Positions 51,342 to 61,317 are shown, counted from the first letter of the stretch. The stretch is DNA of 64,000 bases from Chromobacterium alkanivorans (GCF_016937655.1 NZ_JAFHKL010000004.1:62001-126000); one strand, 5' to 3'. Numbers and translations are program-made. Notes: generated from the letters alone by a model not told the origin.

Positions 51342-52448
51342 TTATTCCTGCAGCGTCAGCGCGTCCAGCGCCCGCGCGTGCTCCACCTGCCAGCCCAGCG
51401 GCACCACATCGCCCACCGCCAGTTGCGGGTCGAGATCGGCGATGGGCTGCTTGACGTAGAAATCGGCGCGGCCGCAGGCCTCCAGCCGTACCCGCACGTG
51501 ATCGCCCAGGTAGATGAATTCCGCCACCCGGCCGGAGAAGCGGTTGGCGCAGGCCTCGCTGCGCGCGTTCAGGTGCACGCGCTCCGGCCGCACCGACAAG
51601 GACACCTGGCTGCCGGTCTCGCCCACCTTCACCGCCAGCGCCGCCACCCGCTCGCCGCGTTCCAGCTCCACCAGGCAGCGCTCGCCGTCCTGGCTCAGCA
51701 AAGTGCCTTGCAGCCGGTTGTTCTCGCCGATGAAGTTGGCGACGAAGGCGTTGCCCGGCCGCTCGTAAAGCTGGGCCGGCGCGTCGACCTGCTGGATTTC
51801 GCCCTGGTGGAACACCGCCACCCGGTCCGACATGGTCAGCGCCTCGCCCTGGTCATGGGTGACGTAGACCACGGTGACGCCCAGGCGCTGGTGCAGATGC
51901 TTGATCTCCATCTGCATGTGTTCGCGCAATTGCTTGTCCAGCGCGCCCAAGGGCTCGTCCATCAGCACCAGTTGCGGCTCGAACACCAAGGCGCGCGCCA
52001 GCGCCACCCGCTGCTGCTGGCCGCCGGACATCTGGCCCGGATAGCGGCCGGCGAAGGCGTCCAGCTGCACCATGGCCAGCGCCCGCTTGACCTTGTCCTG
52101 GATGTCCGTCTTGGACACGCCGCGCACCGACAGCGGGAAGGCCAGGTTTTCCGCCACCGTCATGTGCGGGAACAAGGCGTAGTTCTGGAACACCATGCCG
52201 ATGTTGCGCTTGTGCGGCGGCACCCGGTTGATGGAACGGCCGGCCAGCTGGATTTCGCCGCCGGTGGGGGTTTCGAAGCCGGCCAGCATCATCAGGCTGG
52301 TGGTCTTGCCGGAGCCGGACGGCCCCAGCAGGGTGAGGAATTCGCCCTGGCGGATGTCCAGGTTCAGGTTTTTGACGATGAGGTTCTCGCCGTCATAGCT
52401 TTTCTGGACGTCAAGGAAGCGGACAAGCACATCGCTGGCTGCGGACAT
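51342..52448 (-). CDS. PotA-like ABC transporter ATPase
   Basis: A 368-residue ATPase, first gene of the operon. Walker A '[11 protein letters not shown]', signature '[15 protein letters not shown]', Walker B '[12 protein letters not shown]' and switch His '[10 protein letters not shown]' are intact. A C-terminal TOBE domain follows. It energises the two permeases downstream. 210 bp with a MITE-like element separate it from the first binding-protein gene. Confidence 0.9.
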   Translation of the reverse strand: MSAASDVLVRFLDVQKSYDGENLIVKNLNLDIRQGEFLTLLGPSGSGKTTSLMMLAGFETPTGGEIQLAGRSINRVPPHKRNIGMVFQNYALFPHMTVAENLAFPLSVRGVSKTDIQDKVKRALAMVQLDAFAGRYPGQMSGGQQQRVALARALVFEPQLVLMDEPLGALDKQLREHMQMEIKHLHQRLGVTVVYVTHDQGEALTMSDRVAVFHQGEIQQVDAPAQLYERPGNAFVANFIGENNRLQGTLLSQDGERCLVELERGERVAALAVKVGETGSQVSLSVRPERVHLNARSEACANRFSGRVAEFIYLGDHVRVRLEACGRADFYVKQPIADLDPQLAVGDVVPLGWQVEHARALDALTLQE

Positions 52449-52594
52449 GGCGGCGGCACCTGAAAGTGAATGCGTACGCCAACCATGCTAGGGAGCGCGG
52501 CGCGCGCCCGCCATCGGCGGGCGGCGGATTTTGCCGTCGGGATAAACGGCGCTGGCTGTAGGGAAATTCTTAGTGCGCCGCAGCAGGCCTAGCG

Positions 52595-53224
52595 TTAAAA
52601 CAATTGATGCTCGATCGCATAACGCACCAGATCCGCCAGCGATTGCGCTCGCAGCTTCTGCATCAGCCTGACCTTGTGGGTGCTGACGGTCTTGGCGCTG
52701 ATCGCCAGCAGCTGCGCCACCTCGTTGACGTTGGCGCCTTGCGCCAGCCGCTGGAACACCTGGAACTCGCGCTCGGACAGCTGGGCATGCGGCGGCCGTT
52801 CGTCGCTGAGATTGACTTCGAACACCAGCCGGTCCGCCAGCTGCGGGTCGATGTAGCGGCCGCCGCCGGCCACCTTGCGGATCGCGGTCAGCAGCAGAGC
52901 CGGGTCGCTGTCCTTGGTGGCGTAGCCGGCGGCGCCGGCCTTGAGCGCGCGCGCCGCCATCTGCACCTCGTCGTGCATGGACAGCACCAGGATGGCCGGC
53001 GGCTGCGCCAGCGCCCGCAAGCGCGGTATCACGTCCAGGCCGCTCAGGCCCGGCATCGAAATATCCAGCAGCAGCACGTCGCAGGCGGCGGCGCGCAAGG
53101 CGTCGAACACCGCGCCGCCGTTGGCGGCTTCGCCAACCACTTGCAAATCGTCGGCCAGGCCGATCAGCTGCTTGATGCCTTCGCGCACAATGGTGTGGTC
53201 TTCCGCCACAATCACTCGAATCAT
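52595..53224 (-). CDS. NarL/FixJ-type response regulator
   Basis: A 209-residue response regulator. The receiver domain has 'VIVAEDHTIVREGIKQLI', phospho-acceptor Asp in 'VLLLDISMPG', and Lys in 'ATKDSD'. The C-terminal GerE helix-turn-helix is 'LSEREFQVFQRLAQGANVNE' then 'ISAKTVSTHKVRLMQKL'. It overlaps the stop of its kinase gene by ATGA, so the two are a pair. Targets are unknown; the ABC operon 150 bp downstream is a candidate. Confidence 0.92.
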   Translation of the reverse strand: MIRVIVAEDHTIVREGIKQLIGLADDLQVVGEAANGGAVFDALRAAACDVLLLDISMPGLSGLDVIPRLRALAQPPAILVLSMHDEVQMAARALKAGAAGYATKDSDPALLLTAIRKVAGGGRYIDPQLADRLVFEVNLSDERPPHAQLSEREFQVFQRLAQGANVNEVAQLLAISAKTVSTHKVRLMQKLRAQSLADLVRYAIEHQLF

Positions 53225-55608
53225 GTCTTCTCCTCCCCTTCATCCGGCCGCAAGGGCAGCCGGGCCGTCAAACTGCAGCCTTGTCCCGGCGCGCTGGCGA
53301 CGTCCAGGCTGCCGCCGAACATCAGCAGGCGCTCGCGCATGCCCACCAGGCCGTAGGAACTGCCCGCCTCCCCCGGCCGCCGCTCGAAGCCCTTGCCGTC
53401 GTCGACAATGCTCAGTGTCAGCTCGCCCGGCTGCGCCTGCAAATGCAGCGTCACCGTGTGGGCCTCGGCATGGCGCAGCACATTGGTCAGCGCCTCCTGC
53501 AATACCCGGAACAGGCCCACCGCCTTGGCGTCGTCCAGCCGCAGCGGCGCGTCCGGCACCAACACCAGACAGGGTATGCCGCTGCGGGCTTCGAAGCGGC
53601 GCGCCTGCCACTCCACCGCCGAGGCCAGGCCCGCGTCCAGGATGGGCGGCCGCAGCGCGGTGGCCACGTCGCGGACCAGGGCGAAAGTCTGGGCGATCAG
53701 CTTCTTGATGCTGGCCAGCCGCTGCGCCGCCGCGCCCTCCGGCCGCCCCAGGCTCAGTTCCAGCATCGAGGTTTCCAGCTTGAGCACGGTCAGCACCTGG
53801 CCCAGTTCGTCGTGCACCTCGCGCGCGATATGGGCTTTCTCCTCCTCGCGCACGGTTTCGAGGTGGGCGGCCAGATCGCGCAGCATCGCGCGCGACGCGC
53901 TCAGTTCCAGTTCATTGCGCTTGCCGGCGCTGATATCCCACAGAATGCCATCCCACACCATGCCCGTCGCGCCGTGGCGGCGGGCGCTGGCGCGCAGATC
54001 GGCCCAGCGCTCCGCGCCGTCGCGGGTCAAAATCCGGCCCTGCCAGCTCCAGTCGCGCTGCTCGCGCCGGGCCGCTAGCCAACTGTCGCTCAGCCCGGCG
54101 GCGTCCTCCGGGTGCGCCAGCGCCTGCAAACCCTCCGGCCGCGCCAGCAAATCCGCCGCCGGATAACCGGTCAGCGCCAGGCTGGCCTCGCTGACGAAGG
54201 CCAGCCGCGGCTCCTCCGTCGCGTCGCCGCGCTCCAGCCGGAACACCAGGCCCGGCACATTGCCGGCCATCCCCTTGAAACGCGCCTCGCTTTCCCGCAA
54301 GGCGGCGCGCGCCTGCCGCTTCTCGCTGACGTCGTGCATGAAGGCCACCAGGTAGTCGGCGCCGCCAAAACGCAGAAAACTGAGCGAGACATCCACCGGC
54401 AGGCTGTCGCCGTCGGCGCGCAGACAATCGATCTCGAACTGCAGCAGGCCGCGGCTGCGCGCCCGGCTCCACAGGTCCAGCCAGCCGTCCATGTCCAGCT
54501 CCGGCTGGAAGCGCGACAGCGGCTGCCCCACCGCCTGCGCCTCGGTGCAGCCCAGCATCGTCAACGCGGCCTGGTTGGCGTAGCGCAGCCGGCTGTCCCA
54601 GTTCAGCCACAGAATGCCCACCGTGCTGTGATCCACCGAGAACTGGGTCAGCCGCAAGGCCTCGGCGCTGGCCTCCCGCTGCGCCAGCGCCTGCCGCGCC
54701 GCCGCCAGCGACTGCCGCACCTGCCGCTGCTGCCGGCTCTGCCACAGCAGCGCGCCGGCCAAGGCCAGGATCAGCAGACCCGCAAGCTGGCTCAGACGCC
54801 GCCAGAACGGCAGGCTGTCGCCCAGCGGTGTTGGCTCGGCCTGCACCCAGCGCGTGTAAAGATGGCCGCGTTGCGAGGCCGGCAGCGCGCTCAGGGCCCG
54901 GTCCAGCAGCGTCGCCAGCTGCGGCCAGTCCTGCCGCGACGCCACCCGCAGCAGCCGGGTAGTTCCGCTGTCGCCCACCGCGCGCAGGGGCGAGAACTCC
55001 GGCTCGCGCAGCAACTGGTTCAGCTGCGCCTCGTCCACCACCGCGTAATCCGCCCGCTGGCGCAGCACCTGCTGCAGCGCGGAGCGATCCGAGCCGGCCG
55101 GCCAGCGCCGCAAGGCCGGGTAATTGGCGGCCAGGAAGGCCGCCGCCGCGCCCGGCTCAAGCACCGCCACCAGCGCGTTGCCGGGCAGTTGCTCCAGCTC
55201 CAGCGCCGCCGCCGGCTCGCCGCGGCCGACCAGCTTGTAGGGGATGCGCAGGAAGGGGCCGGAAAACAGCCAGTAGCGTAGTCCGGCCGGGGTCTGCTCC
55301 AGGCCGGGCGCGACATCCACTCGCCCCGCCCGCGCCGCCGCGCTCAATTGCGTCTTGTTCGGGTAAAAGGTCCAGGCCAGCTGGAGCCCAAGCTCGGCGG
55401 CCAGGCGGTTCATCAGCTCCACGTGCGCGCCGCTCAGCGACTGCCGCCGCGCGTCCAGCGCCGCGTACGGCGCTTGCGGCACCACGCCCACGCGCAGCAC
55501 CGGATGCCGGCGCAGCCAGTCCCGCTCCTCCGCCGACAAGCTCAGCGCCCAGCTTGGCGACGCCAGCCACAGCGCCGCCAGTCCCGCCATCCACAATAAG
55601 GCTTTCAA
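53221..55608 (-). CDS. Sensor histidine kinase with periplasmic SBP_bac_3 domain and two PAS domains
   Basis: A 795-residue membrane kinase. A signal sequence and a family-3 solute-binding domain (about residues 30-260) form the sensor, as in BvgS/EvgS. One membrane helix ('LAGLLILALAGALLWQS') leads to two PAS domains. The HisKA_3 box 'IAREVHDELGQVLTVLKLET' holds the phospho-His, and 'VDDGKGFERRPGEAGSSYGL' the ATPase G box. It passes phosphate to the NarL-type regulator next to it. The ligand may be an amino acid or similar small solute. Confidence 0.9.
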   Translation of the reverse strand: MKALLWMAGLAALWLASPSWALSLSAEERDWLRRHPVLRVGVVPQAPYAALDARRQSLSGAHVELMNRLAAELGLQLAWTFYPNKTQLSAAARAGRVDVAPGLEQTPAGLRYWLFSGPFLRIPYKLVGRGEPAAALELEQLPGNALVAVLEPGAAAAFLAANYPALRRWPAGSDRSALQQVLRQRADYAVVDEAQLNQLLREPEFSPLRAVGDSGTTRLLRVASRQDWPQLATLLDRALSALPASQRGHLYTRWVQAEPTPLGDSLPFWRRLSQLAGLLILALAGALLWQSRQQRQVRQSLAAARQALAQREASAEALRLTQFSVDHSTVGILWLNWDSRLRYANQAALTMLGCTEAQAVGQPLSRFQPELDMDGWLDLWSRARSRGLLQFEIDCLRADGDSLPVDVSLSFLRFGGADYLVAFMHDVSEKRQARAALRESEARFKGMAGNVPGLVFRLERGDATEEPRLAFVSEASLALTGYPAADLLARPEGLQALAHPEDAAGLSDSWLAARREQRDWSWQGRILTRDGAERWADLRASARRHGATGMVWDGILWDISAGKRNELELSASRAMLRDLAAHLETVREEEKAHIAREVHDELGQVLTVLKLETSMLELSLGRPEGAAAQRLASIKKLIAQTFALVRDVATALRPPILDAGLASAVEWQARRFEARSGIPCLVLVPDAPLRLDDAKAVGLFRVLQEALTNVLRHAEAHTVTLHLQAQPGELTLSIVDDGKGFERRPGEAGSSYGLVGMRERLLMFGGSLDVASAPGQGCSLTARLPLRPDEGEEKT

Positions 55609-55867
55609 TGCGTCCCTCCGGCGCGCCGGACGGCGCGCATGACTCCATACTGTGGCAGCGCGGCGGCGCTGTCTAAAAAATCAAACGCAAAGCGGGAAAG
55701 GCTGTGGCAAGAGACGCAGGCTGCGGAGCGGAAGAAGCGGATGCGGGAAGACGACAAGGCGGGCGGAACGCAGCGGAGCGGCCCCAGGCGTCGAAAATGC
55801 GCCGCCGTCGACCAGAAAGCGCGAATTGCACTGCATGGCCGGCGACGACATCAGTATACTGTGACGC

Positions 55868-55891
55868 TATTTCGAAAAATTGTCGAAAATA
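55868..55891. promoter_or_regulatory. Palindromic operator candidate before the PuuR-like gene
   Basis: TATTTCGA and TCGAAAATA form inverted half-sites 7 bp apart, 43 bp before the start codon. Autorepression by the HTH regulator would fit; no match to a known PuuR site is claimed. Confidence 0.45.
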
Positions 55892-55933
55892 CTAAGCAGA
55901 GGCCGACAAAGGCACGCCACCGAGGTTACAGGC

Positions 55934-56482
55934 ATGGATATTGGATTACGCGTCAAACAAGTGCGCGAGCACTTCGCGCTGTCGCAGCGCGAGCTGGCGA
56001 AACGGGCCGGCATGGCCAACGCCACCATCTCGCTGATAGAACAGAACCGGGTCAGCCCGTCCATCAGCTCGCTGTTGAAGCTGATTCAGGGCTTCCCGAT
56101 GACGCTGACCGAATTCCTGACCTTTGGCGAACCGCCGCCCAGCGACCCCTACACCTTCCGCCGCGAACAGCAGCCGGACCTGGGCCGCGACGGCCTGAAG
56201 CTGCTGATCATCGGCGCCTCCAACCCCAACCGTCAGATGCGCATGCTGCGCGAGCTGTATTCTCCGGGCGCGGACACCGGCAAGGAAATGATCACCCACC
56301 CGGAAGGCGAGGAATGCGGCGTGGTGGTGCGCGGCACCGTGGAGCTGACCGTGGACGGCCACATCAGCATTCTCTCCGCCGGCGACGGTTATTACTTCCC
56401 CAGCACCCTGCCGCACAAATTCCGCAATATCGGGCCGGACGAGGCCGAGATCATTAGCGCCAACACCCCGGCCAATTTCTGA
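55934..56482 (+). CDS. puuR: PuuR-like HTH-cupin transcriptional regulator
   Basis: A 182-residue repressor-type protein. The start at 55934 ('MDIGLRVKQVREHFALSQRE') fits PuuR length (E. coli 185). The N-terminal Cro/C1 helix-turn-helix ('AKRAGMANATISLIEQNRVS') is followed by a cupin domain ('EGEECGVVVRGTVELTVDG', 'GDGYYFPSTLPHKFRN') that binds the effector, putrescine in PuuR. Its likely target, a puuB-like gene, is 33 kb away in this window. Confidence 0.87.
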   Translation: MDIGLRVKQVREHFALSQRELAKRAGMANATISLIEQNRVSPSISSLLKLIQGFPMTLTEFLTFGEPPPSDPYTFRREQQPDLGRDGLKLLIIGASNPNRQMRMLRELYSPGADTGKEMITHPEGEECGVVVRGTVELTVDGHISILSAGDGYYFPSTLPHKFRNIGPDEAEIISANTPANF

Positions 56483-56623
56483 GAACCGGTTTACGATCTG
56501 CTGCGCTGCGGCGATACGGCGTTGAAAACATCTTCGAAATGCTCATGTACCACGCGTACATTCCGCTTTCTCAGCCGTTTTCGCCTTGTCTCGCCTTAGC
56601 TCGCGAGATCGTAAACACGTTCT
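56482..56623. repeat. MITE-like element after the PuuR-like gene
   Basis: A 142-bp element bounded by AGAACCGGTTTACGATCT and AGATCGTAAACACGTTCT, the same length as the 51177 copy. Its first base is the last base of the puuR stop codon. A second partial end (AGAACCAGTTTACGATCT) follows directly at 56627, so a relic of another copy is attached. Confidence 0.75.
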
Positions 56624-57024
56624 GAGAACCAGTTTACGATCTGAGTTCCAAGAAGCTGTTCATGATCTTTTTATCCACGGGTATCCACATCGTTAATACA
56701 AAGGAAACGGCGTATTCGACGCGCCCCGGGTCCCTTCAAGCCTGCCGTCGGGTGGCAGGCCCGAGGTCTTAAGCGGCTGCTTGTTCGAGCAGCGCGACGT
56801 TAGCGCGCTGCGAGTTCAGCCGCGCCTCGGGACTGACGGGAACCGGCGGGAAGCCGTAGGCCAGGCTTGCAGGGTGGCCTTTAGGAGTGGAGAGGATATT
56901 TGGCCAAGCAAATATCCTCTCCCTGCTCGCCGGGCCGCCCCGGCAATGCAAACCATCATCCGCGCAGCGGATTCAATGCATTGGGCAATGACCTTAGCCG
57001 AAAAAATCGTGAACCGGCACTGAC
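56624..57024. other. 400-bp gene-free region with strong RNA-structure potential
   Basis: I see no supported gene. GGAGAGGATATTTG and CAAATATCCTCTCC (56889-56902, 56909-56922) form a perfect 14-bp hairpin with a 6-nt loop. Other hairpins lie at about 56742-56760 (GCCTGCCGTCGGGTGGCAGGC) and 56790-56812 (CAGCGCG..CGCGCTG). No T-run follows any of them. It may hold the 3' end of the symporter mRNA or a small RNA. Confidence 0.5.
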
Positions 57025-58461
57025 TCAGCCTCGAGCCATCCCCGCCAGCGCCCCGCGCCCCAGCCGCTGCGGCAGCAGGCTGCCGGCCACCATGCCGAAG
57101 ACGCTGAAGCCCAGGCCCACCAGCTGCGGCGGCCAGAACGGGTCCGCCGGGCCGAAGTAATCCAGCGCCAGCCAGCTGCCCAGGCCCAGCGCGATGGCCA
57201 GCAAGGCGCCCTGCGGCGTGGAACGCTTCCAGAACAGGCCGGCGAACAGCGGCGCCACCGCCGACACCAGCGTCACCTTGTAGGCATTGCCCACCATCTC
57301 GTAGATGGTGGCGTCGGACAAGAGCGCGAACACCGTGGTGACGATGGCCAGGCCCACCACGGTCAGCCGCATCGCCAGCAGGAACTGGCGGTCCGACATC
57401 ACCGGGATGAAGCGGCTGAGCACGTTCTCGGTGAAGGTCACCGACGGCGCCAGCAAGGTGCCGGACGCGGTGGACATGATGGCGGACAGCAGCGCGCCGA
57501 AGAACATCACCTGCGCGAACAGCGGCGTGCGCTCCAGGATCAGGCTGGGCAGAATCATCTGCGCGTCCTGCTGCATCCAGCGGCTGACCATGGTCGGATC
57601 GATCAGGGTGGCGGCGAAGCCGATGAAGATGGGCAGCATGCAGAAAGTCAGGTACAGGCCGCCGCCGACGATGGACGCGCGCGCCGCGACGTTCTCGTTC
57701 TTGGCCGACATCACCCGCTGGAAAATATCCTGCTGCGGAATCGAGCCCAGCATCATGGTCAGCAAGGCGCCGACGAAGCCGACCACGTCCTTGGGCGACA
57801 GGCTGGGAATCATGGTGAACTTGTCCTGCGCCGCCGCGTGCTGCAGCACCTTGACCGGGCCGCCGGCCATATCGCCTATCAGCCAGGTCAGGTAGAGCAG
57901 GCCGGCGACGATCACCGTCATCTGGAAGAAATCGGTCAGCGCCACCGACCACATGCCGCCGAACAGCGTGTACACCAGCACGATGCCGGCGCCCAGCAGC
58001 ATGCCGGCGTTGGCGCTGATCGCGCCCTGGGACAGCACGTTGAACACCACTCCCAGCGCGGTCAGCTGCGCCGCCACCCAGCCCAGGTAGGAGGCGATGA
58101 TGCACAGCGACACGAACAGCTCCACATTGCGGCCGAAACGCTGTTTGTAGAAGTCGCCTATGGTCAGCAGATTGAGCCGGTACAGCGGCCGCGCGAACAA
58201 GAGCCCCACCAGCACCAGACACATGGACGAACCGAACGGGTCTTCGACGATGCCCGCGAAGCCCTTGTCGATGAAGGTGGCCGGAATGCCCAGCACCGCC
58301 TCCGAGCCGAACCAGGTGGCGAACACCATGGCGGTGACGATGGGAAACGGCAGGCTGCGGCCGGCCACGGCGAAATCGCGGGCATTGCGCACGCGGGTGG
58401 CGGCGAACAGGCCGATGCCCACGGACAGCAGCAGATAGACGACGACGAAGCCAATCAACAT
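57025..58461 (-). CDS. Sodium/solute symporter (SSS family)
   Basis: A 478-residue transporter with about 13 helices. 'RVRNARDFAVAGRSLPFPIV' and 'ATWFGSEAVLGIPATFIDKG' are the SSS N-terminal motifs; 'RFGRNVELFVSLCIIASYLG' also fits. PutP-type and other substrates are possible; I cannot name it. It is an isolated gene with a terminator-like hairpin upstream. Confidence 0.88.
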   Translation of the reverse strand: MLIGFVVVYLLLSVGIGLFAATRVRNARDFAVAGRSLPFPIVTAMVFATWFGSEAVLGIPATFIDKGFAGIVEDPFGSSMCLVLVGLLFARPLYRLNLLTIGDFYKQRFGRNVELFVSLCIIASYLGWVAAQLTALGVVFNVLSQGAISANAGMLLGAGIVLVYTLFGGMWSVALTDFFQMTVIVAGLLYLTWLIGDMAGGPVKVLQHAAAQDKFTMIPSLSPKDVVGFVGALLTMMLGSIPQQDIFQRVMSAKNENVAARASIVGGGLYLTFCMLPIFIGFAATLIDPTMVSRWMQQDAQMILPSLILERTPLFAQVMFFGALLSAIMSTASGTLLAPSVTFTENVLSRFIPVMSDRQFLLAMRLTVVGLAIVTTVFALLSDATIYEMVGNAYKVTLVSAVAPLFAGLFWKRSTPQGALLAIALGLGSWLALDYFGPADPFWPPQLVGLGFSVFGMVAGSLLPQRLGRGALAGMARG

Positions 58462-58520
58462 GGGAAGGATGTTCCTCTTCTGGCGGCGCGCTCACGCGCC
58501 CAAACGGCGGCCCAAAAGCA

Positions 58521-58558
58521 AGAGGCCGGCGGGGGTGCCTGACACCCCGCCAGCCTCT
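58521..58558 (-). terminator. Strong hairpin between the Toprim-like gene and the symporter gene
   Basis: AGAGGCCGGCGGGGGTG and CACCCCGCCAGCCTCT pair over about 16 bp; on the minus strand TTGCTTTTGG follows. It probably ends the upstream transcript, but lies only 60 nt before the symporter start, so it might be an attenuator. Confidence 0.65.
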
Positions 58559-58788
58559 CTCAATTCCTGAAAACCCTGATATCTTGCCTTTGCCATCAAG
58601 GGTTTGGGGGGCGATGATAACGCAGCTTTTTCCCGCTGTGTACCCATCGCCGGGCAGATTTTTCACACCCGGCCCAATTTGCCCGGATGTCATTGCCGGC
58701 GCGTCGCCGCCCGCCCCCATTTTCCGCTCGCCGTCCGCCGTCGCGGCCGGATTGCCCGGCGGTTTTCAAGCCGCCGGACAGGGGGCGC

Positions 58789-60009
58789 TCAGTCTCCCCA
58801 GTCCTCGATGAACAGCGCCTCTTGCTCCACCTTGCACTGCCGCTCCTGCATCTCCATCGCCAGTCCATGCAGCAAGGGCGGCAAGCCGCCGCCCATCAGC
58901 CGCGCCAGTTGCGCCTGGTCCGCCTCGCTCAAGGGCTGGGCGCCGTTGGCCAACGTCAGCTGCTCCGGCTGCATCCGCCACGGCGACCACGGCCGGCCGG
59001 CCTGCTCCGCCACCTGGCCGGCGGCCATGGCGACGGCGATGCCGGACGGGGCCAGGTCGCAGGCGATCTGCACCGGCACCCGCAGCAGAGTCAATAAATG
59101 GCGCACCGCCTCGCGCCAGCGCTGATGCGGCTGGCCCGGCACCCAGATGGTCAGCACCGGCAACGCCTGCTGGCTCAGCGTCTGGAACACGCTGAGGTTC
59201 TCCACGATGCGCACGCTGCGGATCGCGCCTTCCACCGCGCTGACGCTCATCAAGGCCTCCGGCCCCAAGGCCACGCCCTGCTGCAACAAGGCGGCGGACA
59301 GCAGGCATTGCTGCCCGGCCCACAGGCCCAGCGGCCCGGACAGGAAAACGTGAGGGGTGTGGCCGGCGACGCCGCAGGCCTCCAGGTCGACGCCGAACTC
59401 CGCCAGCCACTGCCGGTCCGCGACGCCGAAGGCCTTGCTGCGCCCCAGCGCGCGCTGCGAAAACTGGCGCTCGGTGCCCCAGCAACCGTCCAGCAGCCAT
59501 TGGTCCAGCGCCTGGGCCAGCTTCAGCCGGCGCTCCAGCGTGGAGGATTGCAGATGCGGGCTCAGGCTTTCCGCCAAGCCCAACAACAGCGGATGGCGCG
59601 GCTGCCAGCCGCGCCACAGTTCCACCACCTCGGCCTGCGGCCGCGCGTCGGCCATGCCCAGCAAGTGGCGCAGGCCGTACATGTCCAGCCACTGCACCCA
59701 GAACGGCTGCAAGGGCTGGAAGCGCAGCCCGGTTTCGGCGTGCAGCTCCACTTCGCACCAGCCGGCCTCCAGCAGGCGACGCAGCAGGTTCTCAGCCAAG
59801 GTCGGGCTGTCCGCCGGCGCCAACAAGGTGCTCCAGCGCGCGCGGTCGCGCCGCGTCTTGAGCCAGCCGCGCACCATGTCCTGTTCCTCCGCGCTCAGCG
59901 GCAAGGACCGCGGCGCGGCCAGCGGCGTCAGCAGCAGATTGTGGCCGCGCGCGCCCAGCGGGGTGCGGCGAACGGAATCGGGATCGATCTGGGACAGCCA
60001 ATGCGACAT
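58789..60009 (-). CDS. Protein with DUF2399/Toprim-like C-terminal domain
   Basis: A 406-residue protein from ATG 60009 ('MSHWLSQIDPDSVRRTPLGA'). The N-terminal half is helical without a known family. Residues of about 260-350 read 'IRSVRIVENLSVFQTLSQQA', 'VLTIWVPGQP' and 'PVQIACDLAPSGIAVAMAAG'. That order (E-N-x-S-V, strand, then D-L-x-P-x-G-I) resembles the Toprim-type DUF2399/JetD C-terminus, where the last motif is usually DxDxxG. Here the second Asp is Ala. No jet or other defence genes adjoin. The assignment is by eye. Confidence 0.5.
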   Translation of the reverse strand: MSHWLSQIDPDSVRRTPLGARGHNLLLTPLAAPRSLPLSAEEQDMVRGWLKTRRDRARWSTLLAPADSPTLAENLLRRLLEAGWCEVELHAETGLRFQPLQPFWVQWLDMYGLRHLLGMADARPQAEVVELWRGWQPRHPLLLGLAESLSPHLQSSTLERRLKLAQALDQWLLDGCWGTERQFSQRALGRSKAFGVADRQWLAEFGVDLEACGVAGHTPHVFLSGPLGLWAGQQCLLSAALLQQGVALGPEALMSVSAVEGAIRSVRIVENLSVFQTLSQQALPVLTIWVPGQPHQRWREAVRHLLTLLRVPVQIACDLAPSGIAVAMAAGQVAEQAGRPWSPWRMQPEQLTLANGAQPLSEADQAQLARLMGGGLPPLLHGLAMEMQERQCKVEQEALFIEDWGD

Positions 60010-60098
60010 AGCGGACGACTCGATGAAAAGGCGGATGAGGAATAGACCATTTTTCCGCCAGAAATTCAATGCCGGCGCCGCGGATCGCCAGCGGCTTC

Positions 60099-61142
60099 TC
60101 AAGCCGCTTGCCAGGCGATCACCCGGTCGCGGCCGCCGGCCTTGGCCCGGTACAACGCCTGGTCCGCCCGATGGAAAGCCTGCTGCAGCCCGCCGTTCCC
60201 CACCAGGCAAACGCCGGCGCTGACCGTCACCTGGCCATGGGGAAAGGGAGCGGCGCGCACCTGCTGGCGGAAACACTCCAGCCGCGCCTGCCCCGCCGCG
60301 TCGCTGCGCGCCGCCAGCAGCACGCCGAATTCCTCGCCGCCGATGCGGCCGTAGATCTGGTCGTGAAAGGTTTCGGCCAGCAAGGCGCTGACCTCGCGTA
60401 TCGTCTGATCCCCCACCGCGTGGCCGTGGGTGTCGTTGATGCACTTGAACAGATCGATATCGATGATGGCCAGGTAGAAAACGATGTCATCGTGCCCAAG
60501 CGCGTACTCCGCCTGCTGCAGAAAGGAACGCCGGTTGGGCAGACTGCTCAGCGAATCGTAAAAAGCCTGCCGTCTCAGCTTGTTCAGCAACAGATGATTG
60601 CTGCGCAGCGTCTGCACCACCTGCAGATGCACCAGCACCATGCCGCCGATGATGATGGCCAGAAAGCCGAAGCCGTAAATCGCCTGCTCGCCGCCCCAGC
60701 GCAGAAACACCCGCGCGGGATCGAACACCAGCAGCAGCAGCCCCCAAAAGCTCAGCGTGTGCCATACGCTGGACATGCTGATCGACATCACCAGCGCCGA
60801 CACGCCCAGCGTCGGCAACAGCAGATATTCGCCGTAGCCGCCGGCGTCCAGCGCGCGCTTCATCGCCAGGCAATAGCCAATGGCGAATAAGACCTGCCAC
60901 AACAGCAGGGAGCGGCCGCGCCGCGCCGCGATCTGCAACAGGATCAAGCCGCCCAGGCCCAGGCCCACCGCCAGGAACAGCCAGCCCGGCACCATGCCGC
61001 CGTACAGGCGGCGCACCAGCAGAAAGCCCAAAGCGCCCAACACCCCCACGCCCTGGAAACCCAGGCTGCGCCATTGGAAAGCGTCGATCAGATAAGCGTC
61101 GAAATCTTGTTCCAGCGGCCGCACCGGCGCAGGTATCGTCAT
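60099..61142 (-). CDS. Membrane-bound diguanylate cyclase (GGDEF)
   Basis: A 347-residue protein; the start at 61142 ('MTIPAPVRPLEQDFDAYLID') has GGGAG upstream. Six or so membrane helices form a MASE-like N-terminal sensor. The C-terminal GGDEF domain has 'DSLSSLPNRRSFLQQAEYAL', 'IIDIDLFKCINDTHGH' and active site 'RIGGEEFG' (GGEEF is active in many cyclases). It would raise cyclic di-GMP on an unknown membrane signal. Confidence 0.9.
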   Translation of the reverse strand: MTIPAPVRPLEQDFDAYLIDAFQWRSLGFQGVGVLGALGFLLVRRLYGGMVPGWLFLAVGLGLGGLILLQIAARRGRSLLLWQVLFAIGYCLAMKRALDAGGYGEYLLLPTLGVSALVMSISMSSVWHTLSFWGLLLLVFDPARVFLRWGGEQAIYGFGFLAIIIGGMVLVHLQVVQTLRSNHLLLNKLRRQAFYDSLSSLPNRRSFLQQAEYALGHDDIVFYLAIIDIDLFKCINDTHGHAVGDQTIREVSALLAETFHDQIYGRIGGEEFGVLLAARSDAAGQARLECFRQQVRAAPFPHGQVTVSAGVCLVGNGGLQQAFHRADQALYRAKAGGRDRVIAWQAA

Positions 61143-61317
61143 CGCATCATGCTCCCGCCCACACGCGTCTGACATCGCGTCTTGCTGTGGTATAGGCGCC
61201 AGGGCCGCGCCCATGCAATCCTCCGCGGCGCCGGCTGGCTCCGCCTTCCCCGCCCGGCTATAATCGCCGCCTTCGACGCGGCGCGGCCTTAGCCGCGCGC
61301 TTTGCTTTTTGTCTTTC

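Noticed and set aside
56769-56951. tmRNA-like tag ('ANVALLEQAAA' before TAA on the minus strand)
   Set aside because: No tRNA-Ala-like acceptor, T arm or CCA end was found around it, and the tag differs from the ANDE-type tags expected in Betaproteobacteria.
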